NCBI GenBank assembly: GCA_020747065.1
Contig: JAGMVK010000005.1
Location: forward strand, 620,001 to 684,000
DNA from: Cadophora sp. MPI-SDFR-AT-0126
Lineage: Eukaryota; Ascomycota; Leotiomycetes; Helotiales; Ploettnerulaceae
Length of the DNA stretch: 64,000 bases
Direction: 5' to 3'
A model generated the notes under the pieces. It was not told where the DNA came from and did not search any database. It saw only the letters and a list, made by a program, of their open reading frames with translations. Shown in pieces: positions 55,301-64,000 of the stretch. Positions within the stretch are counted from its first letter, which is position 1, and each line of letters opens with the position of its first letter. Position numbers and translations under genes: made by a program.

Positions 55301-58300
55301 ATTCCATACCACGTCAGAAAGATGACTACGAAGCCAAACCTGCTTACATCAGAATGGACGATCTACTGCAAAATCCTGCGCCTGACTTACCAGTACCTCA
55401 AGAGAATCTTGACGATCTCGTTAGAATGACTGACCAGGCTCAACTAGGAGAGGTAGAGAATGGACCATCAAAATTGAAGTCGCTTGTTGCAAAGCTCTCT
55501 AGATCTGCGACTGGATACTATCAAAACAGCTACGTCAAGGATTTGAGAAACAGCCACAATTCCTTTCTCGCCACTTCCTCTACTGCACATGAATTCGCAA
55601 CTGCTTCTCCTTATGCGGACTTGAAGCAACATCTGGAACAATGTCAAGATTCTGCAGAAACTTTGTTGTAAGTCTTTCTAGCAAACTACTGCTTCGTCGT
55701 TTCGCCATTCAGAGAATTAGAAAGCCCCATTCTTTCTTCATCATATCTTGTAACCGTCCAGGAGCTCTCAGACTTGACGCATGAAGGGATGCTAACTATA
55801 CCATCTTCAGCAAGAGAATTTCTGCCAAGTTCGTTGTCTACGGCTCTCCTGTTTACGACAGTGCTCGTCAAGCATCGCTGTTGCCTCGATTGTCACCAAG
55901 CATACTCCTTCGTCTACTGGCACGTTGCAATCCTGTCACCCTGAACGCCGAGTGGAAACTTGCTATCATTCAATATGCCCTTTCCGTCACGTCCCTGCAA
56001 AGAGCACAGCGAATACTTGCATGTGGCAACCGTGATGCAGATATCTTGGCCGAGTTGACGAACACTGGCCACACAAACTGGGAGCCTCATGAATACCCAG
56101 AGTGGCTCTTGCTAGAGCTGGAGAATAACCTCCTGATCCGACCAGAACAAGGTGGGTAACTTCGATTTCACTTTTTCAGTAGAAAGAGGATGAACTTTCG
56201 CCCTTTTGGGATCATGATTCAATTTTCGGGCAATTGTTGACTTTAAGGCACAGCACAAATTGCTCGTGAGATGATCGAGCCTCAATCTGGTTCGAACTCC
56301 ATCATGCAGCTGAATATGGGACTCGGCAAGAGCTCTGTCATTGTTCCCATAGTCGCAGCAACATTGGCTGATCGGTCCAAACTCGTCAGAGTTGTCGTTC
56401 TAAAATCCCTTTCCGAGCAAATGTACCAGTTGCTTGTCAGTAAATTGGGCGGACTGATTGGCCGACGTGTTTATCGATTGCCGATTTCGAGATCGTTGAA
56501 GCCAACTTTACAGTCTGCTGAATTGATTCAGAAGACATTCGAGGAGTGCATGGCTTGTGGAGGTGTCCTTCTGGTCCAACCTGAAAGCATTCTATCCTTT
56601 GAGCTGCTCGGGATCGACTACCTTCTTTCACGAGAATTGAACGCCCCTAAACCTGAGGCGCATCCATCGCCCGAAGACTCCATGGCATTGTCTTTGGCCA
56701 ATTACGAGACTGGAAAACTTATGGTCAAGACTCAGCAGTGGCTCTATCAAAATGCCAGAGACATACTAGATGAATCGGACGAGATTCTGTCGGTAAAATA
56801 TGAGTTGATCTATACTCTTGGGCTGCAACAGAATGTTCAGTTCAGCCCTGATCGTTGGGTTATCATCCAGCGTGTTCTTGGCTTATTAGGTGAGACTTCA
56901 CAAGGCATGATGGAAGAATATCCAAAGGTAAGCAAACTCATACAGCCTGTAATACCCTCACGAGGCAGGTTCCCAAGTGTGATTCAAAGATCACAACGGT
57001 CTGAGACTTGAGGGGAATGGGAAAAGAATGTTGACAGGTTGGGGTAGGGTCTCGAAATCATGACAGGATCTGCTGGTTCTTTCCCTCGGATTCGTATTTT
57101 GCACGAGGATGTTGGCAAGATTCTCCTACAAAGAGTGGCAAAGGCTATTTGCCAAAGTGGAATGGTGTCTTTCCCAACATGGGTAAGTGAAGCAAGATTC
57201 ATTATCCCGACCTGGCGCTCAGCGCCTGCCAGTCCGCCGCTTCTTAACAATACTGATACAAACATGTACCGCAGACATTCAGTGAAAAAGAACGAGAGGT
57301 TGTGCTCGAATACATGACGGACTTGCAAATATCGAAAGTCAGAGCAGCGATTCTGGAGGACAAGGTCTTTAAAACTCAATTCACTAAGATGAGTTTGCTA
57401 TTACTTCGCGGACTCTTTGCCGCCGGTGTGCTGGAATTCGTCTTTGCAAAGAAGCGATGGAGAGTAAATTACGGGCTAGATCTGTCGAGAAGCATGCTGG
57501 CTGTACCATACCACGCCAAAGACAATGTAAGTCAACAGTGATGGCTTTTGCCGAAATCCAATTGCTGACAAGTGGACTCTGTAGCCAAGCCCTCGGTCTG
57601 AATTCAGCCATCCCGATACTGCAATTGCGTTAACGTGTCTTTCTTACTACTATGGTGGCCTGACAGATGAGCAAATCTATGATAGCTTTGAAGAGCTCCT
57701 GCTCTCAGATCAATCCCAAGAGGTGAGCAACTTGTCCTAGAACCAAAATGTAGTATGCGGACAGGTTAAAGTCCGAGCAGGACTGTTACTATCTGGAGAC
57801 ACCTGCAGCATGGATCCTAGTAATGATTCAAGAGGCTTTGGAGAATGTCTGGCTGACTTGCTTCTTATACAGGAGTATGTGCGATGGATCCAGTATTCTG
57901 AAGACTTTCCGAAGAAGTTCAAGCGCTTAGCGGGAGTCAATCTTCGAGACAAGCATCAATGCATGCATGAACTTTTCCCTTCGCTACGATATTCGAAAGG
58001 GCTCATCGACTACTATCTAGAGCATTTGGTATTTCCAAAGGAGATGAAGGAGTTCAGCAACAAGCTGTCATCCTCTGGATGGGAGATCGCTCGCGAAAAG
58101 GCACACCCCACAACTGGCTTCAGTGGAACCAACGATAGCAAGTACATGCTACCCATCCCAATCAAGCAGTGCGAGCTCCAAGAACAGCTGTCCACCAACG
58201 CAGAAGTCCTAGCGTGTCTGCTTCAACCCGAAAATAAATATGATACCGTGCACGCACCACAAGTAGAAGCTCTCGACGCAGCAGCCCTTCTCGACATTGC

Positions 58301-60310
58301 AATCAATATGGTTCCCCCAATTCGAGTACTTCTGGATGTAGGAGCCCAACTTCTTGATGACAATGAGAGAATAGCTGCCACCTGGCTGGAAAAGGTGTCC
58401 CCGGATAATGCTCAAGCAGTGGTGTTCATCCATGATGATGACATTTATGTGCTGAACCGAGAAGGCATGAAAGAACCTTTGCTCATCTCTCCCTTCGCGA
58501 AGCAACTGGACCAGGTCTTGATCTATCTTGTGAGTCCATCGAGACTTTCAATTCTTGCTCTTAAGGCGGACTGTATCATCCTCTTGTGCACCTTTCTTGT
58601 CATTTCCAAAATATTTCAAGGTCCGTTGCTAATCATCTGCTTGTACCCAGGACGAGGCACATACTCGAGGTATTGATATCAAGATGCCTTCCGACTATCG
58701 AGCTATAGTCACTCTTGGACCTGATCTCACCAAAGACAGACTTGCCCAAGGTATGCAATTGGTAGATTCTTGAAATTACATGCAGCTAATACGCCTATTT
58801 CCCCAGCTTGTAAGCGCCTCCGAAAACTTGGTCATGGTCAATCAGTCGTCTTCTGTGCTCCACTTGAAGTTCGGTCAAAACTCCTTGAGTGCAGTGGAAA
58901 GAAAGATGCCTCGCTTCTTGATGTCGAGGACGTATTGTTCTGGACGATGCGGAACTCCTGGGAATTTACCAGAAAGGGCATGCCTTTATGGGCCACACAG
59001 GTGAGTATATGACTCTCTTCTCATTGATCCGGGACCTCGATTCATATCTCTAAGCCTAAGGTCTCACCAGACCTATGAACGTTCAGTACTGATGAGTCGA
59101 ATAGGGTATCCGGCATTATCGTCGCCGTGCCGCGTGCGATTACTCCGGCTCGGTGCCTCGAATCCCCATCGGAATACTCGAACCTGAAGCTCTCACGTTA
59201 GAAGAACGTTATGGCCTCGACAGACAATCTGCTGATGAAGGCATTGTCTGCCGAAACCGTATCCAGGCCGAGACTGACCTGACGAGAACTGAGCTCTCTT
59301 CAATTCGGGTTAAATGTCGAGAATTTGGGCTAAAGTCTTTTGGTGATGCGGATTTGCACGAAGAGCAAGAGAGAGAGCTGCATCCCGAGAATGAGCGGGA
59401 ACAGCAAGTCGAGGCACCTCCCCCGACTAAGCCATACAAGCATGTATTACATGAGGATATTCGACAGCTGGTCCTCACGGGTAAGCTGGGCTCGCGTGAT
59501 GGAGTGGAGAAGGCTTTCCGAGTCTTTGACCTCACGCGAGCTCGAGAGCGACTACATGTAGATGACTGGCCTGACAACCTGCTTATGTCGCATGATTTCG
59601 CAGCAACGGTCTTGGTCCCTGAAATCTACAATGAGGGCAACAAGGACTCGTTCTTACGTCCGGTCAATTGGATTCTTTCTTTCAAGAACCCGAATCGCCA
59701 GGATCAATACCTGGTATTGAGTCCTTTCGAGGTACAAGAACTGCTGCCGTACATGCGAGGGCAGTCACGCGTACGACTCCATGTATATACGCCTCGTTTG
59801 AGTCTATCAAATCGCAGTCTAGAGGATCTCTGTTTCTGTGCGACGCCACCGACCCGGAGAGAGTGGACTGTTCCAGCTATTTCTACCGTTCTCAATCTCT
59901 TTGCGGGACAACTTTACTTGCGCGACGAGGATGAATATCGACGACTCTGCCGCTTCCTCGGACTTCGATTCGAATATCCTTACAGAGGCGTTGAAGTTGG
60001 TGCTGACGGCTTCATCTCCCTAGAGACCCGGATCCTACAAGACAGTGAGACGGCCGCAGTCTGCAAGTTTACTCAGAGTCCTGTTGACTTTCTGCGACTT
60101 GTGACGGGCTTTCGTAGACTTGGCCAGACCTTCATCAATTCACATATGGGTAAGATTCTGAGTGGAGAACTGGTCACACCTATGCAATTTGGCAAGGACA
60201 GCGGAATGAATGAGACAGTGGAGGAGTTTGATGATCCGATGGACGTTGATGAACCAGCTCCTGTGGCTGCGACTGGTACTGCGATCAAGATCAAGCGGGA
60301 ACAACAGTAA
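49321..60310 (+). CDS. giant DUF3638/DUF3645 protein with helicase-like ATPase motifs
   Basis: Seventeen exons (49321-49606, 49664-50646, 50709-50906, 51012-52131, 52181-53541, 53659-54558, 54612-55125, 55247-55667, 55811-56151, 56248-56927, 57048-57182, 57275-57526, 57585-57722, 57873-58529, 58651-58750, 58807-59000, 59105-60310) keep one frame and give 3161 residues, close to the usual length of these proteins. The first 2000 residues carry no motif I can name and are helical in composition. At about 2065 comes a Walker A motif, MGLGKSS, encoded at 56316-56336. LLVQPESILSFEL follows, then the Walker B-like DESDE (about 2217). A third block begins DEAHTRGID (about 2663) and continues VTLGPDLTKDRLAQ, then RLRKLGHGQSVVF. 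The C-terminal 400 residues are rich in charged residues and end in a basic KIKREQQ after an acidic DDPMDVDEP. No membrane segment or signal peptide is seen. Databases label some relatives ubiquitinyl hydrolase, but I see no support for that. Introns 4 and 9 use AAG acceptors. Confidence 0.9.
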
Positions 60311-61396
60311 GGGGAATGGACAGGATTTGATTTGATTCTTGTGTTTGTATGATATCAAGTGGGTTTGGGAGGCTGATTTGTATAATCACGGGGCGTTTTG
60401 ATGGGCATAGATGGGCCTGCCGCAAGGCTTTGTGTGTTGGAGTATGTAGCCAGGATCTCGATCTCATTGAGACAGGAATGAAATGAATTTGTTAATGGGT
60501 AGGCGAATTTGCCCACTCGTTAGACCCAGATGACTTCAGTTTCATAGAGACGGTCGATACAAACATCTCATACATACGTCTCCCCTGGAGTGTTCTTTGT
60601 TACTTGTAAGACAAGCAACTAATCTGGTTTTCAGTGGTCTGTCCAGTTCCACTATTCTTCGCTCGTCTCGTCGCCCCGGACTTACCTAAAATCGAGTTGT
60701 GATTTTGGCACGAAGGAATGTTCCTTTCCATGCGACAAAACTCACCAAGTGTCCTCCGATGGTAGTTTCAATTGCTCGCTGTTGAGATTGTCCGAACCGA
60801 TGTCCCGAGGACAGAATTATGCTTCCGAGCCAAGGTAGTCCACAACTCAGCCGCAGATGAGCTCCAAATAGCAAGTGGAACGTTTCATCGGCACCGCCAG
60901 CAAACAACGCTTCATGCGCATCCACTTCATACGGGGAAATCCTCCGCTAACACGAAAGTCACAATGCCAGCATGCCAGGGCGAAATGTGGTTGTGACGAT
61001 GCCAAGGTCGGCCCCCGCCAAAATGCCCCCTTGCGCACCAATCAAGGAGGTTGCCACAAGCGAGTTCCCGCACGGCAGTGTCAATACGAGAAAGCTAAAG
61101 GCCCCTGACCACCAAGTACCGACGATCAATGGACCCTTATGATGACACACAGAATAGTGAGATGAACAACAGCCATGGAATAAGCGAATGCAATTCTCGT
61201 ATTTTCTTCGAAGCCGGTTAGAATTATGCTAGGGATGAAAATATATATAAAGATGCTTCGCCTCGACATACCTTCACCTCATCAACACACAGCAGTCACT
61301 TCCACTCTTCCATTATACTACACAGCTACAAAAGTCCAATTATAAATCTTAATTACAACCACCACCGCAGACCTCACCAACTTCACAACATCCAAA
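60311..61396. promoter_or_regulatory. intergenic; promoter of the PhiA-like gene
   Basis: No gene is supported. The last 150 bases hold a strong TATA box and a CA-rich leader typical of a highly expressed fungal gene. Confidence 0.5.
61242..61252 (+). promoter_or_regulatory. TATA box of the PhiA-like gene
   Basis: TATATATAAAG lies 145 bases before the ATG. The leader between them is rich in C and A, as in highly expressed fungal genes. Confidence 0.6.
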
Positions 61397-61969
61397 ATGC
61401 AATTCTCAACCATCACCGCTCTCACCACCTTGGCCGGCCTCGCCGCAGCATCCCCAACTCCTCAACTCCCAGTTGCAAACAACCCAACCTACTTCAGCCT
61501 CCTCGCCATCCGCTCGGGCAGTGCCATCCAGTACGCCTCATTCAGCGCCGCCAAGAGCTCTCTGTTCGCCAATCTGCCTGCGCAGAACGCAAGCTGCGAT
61601 GCCGAGGGCGTCAACACCGCAACATTCACACTCAACAACGGCACACTAAACCTGTACGCCGCGTCCGCAACACCACAGACGTTCTTCGTGGACAGATCGG
61701 GTATGGGACAGGGGAAGCTGGGCTACACCACTGGTGCTCAGCCTGCGCCTGAAAATGCTGAGAGGACGGGATGGAATATCAAGGATGGGTATTTGTACTT
61801 TGATGAGGCGGGTTTGATCGCTTGCCCGAACTCGATTGATGGGGCTTGGAGCGTGTGGGTTTCGGTTGGTATTGCGAATCCGGCAGGCAACTCGGATTGC
61901 ACGCCTTTTGCGCCCAAGGTTGTGGAGGTTGAGGAGGGATCTCAGGTTGGGTGCTTGTATACTGAGTAA
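61397..61969 (+). CDS. small secreted cell wall protein, PhiA-like
   Basis: A single exon encodes 190 residues. A signal peptide of about 18 residues (MQFSTITALTTLAGLAAASP) is followed by a domain opening YFSLLAIRSGSAIQYASF, typical of the PhiA family (phialide cell wall protein of Aspergillus and many similar abundant wall proteins). Three or four cysteines (NASCDAEG, LIACPN, NSDCTPF, VGCLYTE) and Asn glycosylation sites are present. The mature protein is acidic, without repeats. It should be secreted and wall-associated. The strong TATA box, C-rich codon choice in the first half and lack of introns suggest high expression. The family is fairly secure; the name phiA is not used because orthology cannot be shown here. 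Confidence 0.8.
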   Translation: MQFSTITALTTLAGLAAASPTPQLPVANNPTYFSLLAIRSGSAIQYASFSAAKSSLFANLPAQNASCDAEGVNTATFTLNNGTLNLYAASATPQTFFVDRSGMGQGKLGYTTGAQPAPENAERTGWNIKDGYLYFDEAGLIACPNSIDGAWSVWVSVGIANPAGNSDCTPFAPKVVEVEEGSQVGCLYTE

Positions 61970-62543
61970 AATGTTGCTGTGGAAAGGGAAAACGAGAGAG
62001 ATGGAACTTGTACATTATGTGCATTCAGGTTGTGCATGTGTTCTTGTATATATTAGCAAATGTCACATCAGTAATGAAGACATCTATGTAGATTTGTGCC
62101 GTCTTCAATATTCTTGGCAGTCAACAAGCGTTTGATTCCAGATCTCAGTCTTAGTAAGCATCACCCCACACGATGATACTTCAGGTAAAGTTATTCAGTC
62201 GTGAATATTCTGATGATCGACGAATATCAACGGCACGATTCATCAGCCTCTGTCGACAGCCGCTCAAGTATCTCCCTGCACGCTCGCACGACAAGATGAA
62301 AGCTCGTCCTCTTGGCCTTCGGTATTGCCTCTCTTGACCCACAAATTCAAATCGACCTCAAGTTTCGGTAGTCTGATTCTTCTAAGCTGTGTGTCTAGAG
62401 ATCTTTCTCCACTATGGACTCAAATTCAGGATATTTCAAGAGTATTGAGAGATTTTCGATATTACTTACACCACATCGTCAGAAGCGAAGTATGTGGCCC
62501 TGACTCGTCAGTATTCAATGGGAAGCGGATATGCAGTAGGTAT
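61970..62543. other. intergenic
   Basis: No gene is supported. Confidence 0.5.
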
Positions 62544-63080
62544 TCATTTCTCAACAGACATTTTGTATTCATAAGTACAAGCTGCCGGGTCTGCTCGGTG
62601 TGAGTTCAGGACTCCTAGAAGTTGACTTGGCAGATGGATGTTCGATACGAGAGTGTGCTCCGGCCCTTGAAGATTGCTTAACTCTGCTTTGACATAGAAG
62701 TAGCAAGGTCGAGGCAGCATGTATTCCAAATTTAATTTGAAGCTCCCGAGGTAGCTCTGGGAACTTGAGGAAGAATTTGAGGGGTATCGAAGTTTGGGGA
62801 ACGATGGGACTCGTGCCTCGATAGTAGCGTTATGAGGAATCGTGTGCGAGTCACTCAGTAGTGGAATCGGCAACGTTTCTATGTGACACTGGATGTGGTC
62901 ACGGAAAATAGATAATGGGACCTCAGAGATATCGACGTTGGATTTCAATGTTGACGATGAGCAAGAGGAGAATGTAGGAAGGAGGACCGAAGGTGAAGTC
63001 TTTCTTGGGAAGGAGCTACTAGGATGTTCGAATCTCCATTGGTAGGATTGATTGCGTGTCGAATTGATATGACAATGCAT
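62544..63080 (-). CDS. hypothetical protein, doubtful
   Basis: An intronless ATG-to-stop frame of 178 codons has no recognisable family. It is rich in Ser, Pro and His, without signal peptide or membrane segment. The second half (for example YLGSFKLNLEYMLPRPCYFY) alternates hydrophobic and polar residues like beta strands. A CACGTG element lies about 80 bases upstream of the ATG. No competing frame is better on either strand, but length alone is weak evidence; it may be chance or a remnant. Confidence 0.35.
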   Translation of the reverse strand: MHCHINSTRNQSYQWRFEHPSSSFPRKTSPSVLLPTFSSCSSSTLKSNVDISEVPLSIFRDHIQCHIETLPIPLLSDSHTIPHNATIEARVPSFPKLRYPSNSSSSSQSYLGSFKLNLEYMLPRPCYFYVKAELSNLQGPEHTLVSNIHLPSQLLGVLNSHRADPAACTYEYKMSVEK

Positions 63081-63570
63081 TTATCATGCTACTCTGCTTT
63101 TCAATCTGTTGCTACTTTGCTTCAGCATTTCGTTTGTTTACTTTTGTCATTCATCTTTGCCACGTGATCAATCCGTGACTTTGGTTAAGTGGCAAGCCTG
63201 ACGATCATCCGCTCGGCAGCTAGCCTCCAAACCACCCACTTTCGAGCCCTGAGCGGGGTCACAAATTGTCCAAAGATGGGGGATCTTTTAATGTCAGCGG
63301 GTATTGAAAGACAAAGTCACGGAATTCCCGATGGTAACTGGACATTTTGCGCGTTATCGCAACCTTTGGCCGTTGACTCCTTATCGTCCAAGCATTTCCG
63401 AGCTCCACCATCAACTGATATCGGCTTGGGCTGAAGGTACTGTGGTTCATTTGTGAACGGGAGCGTCTGAGTAAAGCCCGCGGGCAATGGTTATATATTG
63501 AGCTGTCCCCCGCAGATATTGAAGAGACGAACCTGTCGCAGAAAAATTTTCTTCGGATTTCGCAGTCACG
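63081..63570. other. promoter region of the right-edge transporter
   Basis: It contains CACGTG at 63161-63166 and a TATA-like GTTATATATTG at about 63490-63500, some 75 bases before the transporter ATG. No gene is seen. Confidence 0.45.
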
Positions 63571-64000
63571 ATGGCCTTCGTCAAGCGAGTCAAGGATTAT
63601 ATCCATCAGCCTTATGAACATCCTGGCGAGGGAAAGCTTGTGAGAAAGCTTGGTAAGCCTCTTGGATATCTGGTCAGCGTCCATGATGGTTCTGGCTGAT
63701 TTCAGTAGATTTCTTCATCTTAACGTTTTGCTGTTTGATGTATTTCTGTAACTACCTGGATCGATCCAATCTTGCCAATGCCTACGTCAGTGGAATGAAG
63801 GAAGATTTGGACTTTGTAGGGAATGAGTACAACCTTATCAACACAGTGTTTACTGTTGGGTAAGTTGGCTACCTATCCTCGTCTCGACCAGAGCATGCAT
63901 CTATCCGTGATTTCTACCCAAAGTCGAGTGGCGATACCCCACTAGCTGCTCCTATCGGCACCGCAATCCCTTTCACAAAGTACTGACTACGTCCAGATAT
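63571..64000 (+). CDS. allantoate-permease-type MFS transporter, N-terminal part (3' end outside window)
   Basis: Exon 63571-63652, intron 63653-63708, exon 63709-63859, intron 63860-63996 and the first four bases of exon 3 are inside the window. The protein begins MAFVKRVKDYIHQPYEHPGE, followed by RKLDFFILTFCCLMYFCNYL and then DRSNLANAYVSGM. This is the first transmembrane segment and DRxNxxNA signature of the anion:cation symporter branch of the MFS (Dal5, Fen2, Liz1 and relatives, carrying allantoate, pantothenate, biotin or sugar acids). The next visible words, NEYNLINTVFTVG, are joined to GGA-TAT, giving the usual FTVGY. It belongs to the same broad family as the decayed gene at 16.9-18.3 kb. 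The substrate is unknown. Confidence 0.88.

Noticed and set aside
55740..55810. Extra exon inside intron 8 of the giant gene
   Set aside because: A short open stretch exists, but direct joining of exons 8 and 9 gives a continuous protein.
49321..60310. Ubiquitinyl hydrolase label for the DUF3638 protein
   Set aside because: No Cys/His/Asp protease motif is visible, while P-loop and helicase-like motifs are.
62544..63080. Firm gene call for the 178-codon frame
   Set aside because: Listed only with low confidence because no family or codon evidence supports it.
1..64000. CRISPR arrays, rRNA genes, telomere repeats or an intact transposon
   Set aside because: None was seen; the DNA is eukaryotic and no long direct repeats or transposase domains were found.

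Overview
The window is nuclear DNA of a filamentous ascomycete (Pezizomycotina). The signs are many short spliceosomal introns (mostly 46-120 nt, GTRAGT donors, CTRAY branch sites), two Zn2Cys6 regulators with fungal-specific middle domains, GH76/Dfg5, Flc/TRP-like and PhiA-like wall and membrane proteins, an intron-bearing nuclear tRNA-Leu, and a RIP-like mutation pattern in a tRNA fragment. I cannot name the species; a Leotiomycetes-type genome is a guess only. All exon structures were derived by eye from splice signals, reading frame and family knowledge.

Left part (1-18 kb): the 3' part of a D-3-phosphoglycerate dehydrogenase gene; a gene-poor AT-rich stretch with a small three-exon hypothetical gene, an 80-bp nested inverted repeat, tRNA-Leu(AAG) and a mutated tRNA-Leu fragment; an UNC-93-like transporter divergent from a DUF1479 oxygenase-like gene; a Ser-rich disordered protein; a D-amino-acid oxidase with a PTS1-like C terminus; and a secreted endonuclease/exonuclease/phosphatase-fold enzyme with a jacalin-like C terminus.

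Centre (17-35 kb): a catabolic-looking block with a decayed allantoate-permease-type MFS gene, GH88 unsaturated glucuronyl hydrolase, a Zn2Cys6 regulator, a DUF2264 protein and a second Zn2Cys6 regulator. Neither enzyme has a visible signal peptide, so imported oligosaccharides are the likely substrates. Next comes a trio that looks like small-molecule tailoring: an intronless MGT-type glycosyltransferase, a cytochrome P450 and a LaeA-like methyltransferase. No backbone synthase is visible.

Right part (36-64 kb): an Flc/TRP-like membrane protein, a GPI-type GH76 (Dfg5-like), a short-chain dehydrogenase and a secreted pepsin-type aspartic protease; a 2.7-kb gene-poor stretch with several inverted repeats; a 17-exon, 11-kb gene for a 3161-residue DUF3638/DUF3645 protein with helicase/SecA-like ATPase motifs; a PhiA-like small secreted protein; a doubtful small ORF; and the first exons of an allantoate-permease-type MFS transporter running off the right edge.

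The most interesting items are the SecA/SF2-like motor reading of the giant DUF3638 protein, the GH88/DUF2264/two-regulator cluster with its dead transporter, the glycosyltransferase-P450-methyltransferase trio, the tRNA-Leu fragment in which every TpG is TpA, and the frequent use of AAG 3' splice sites.
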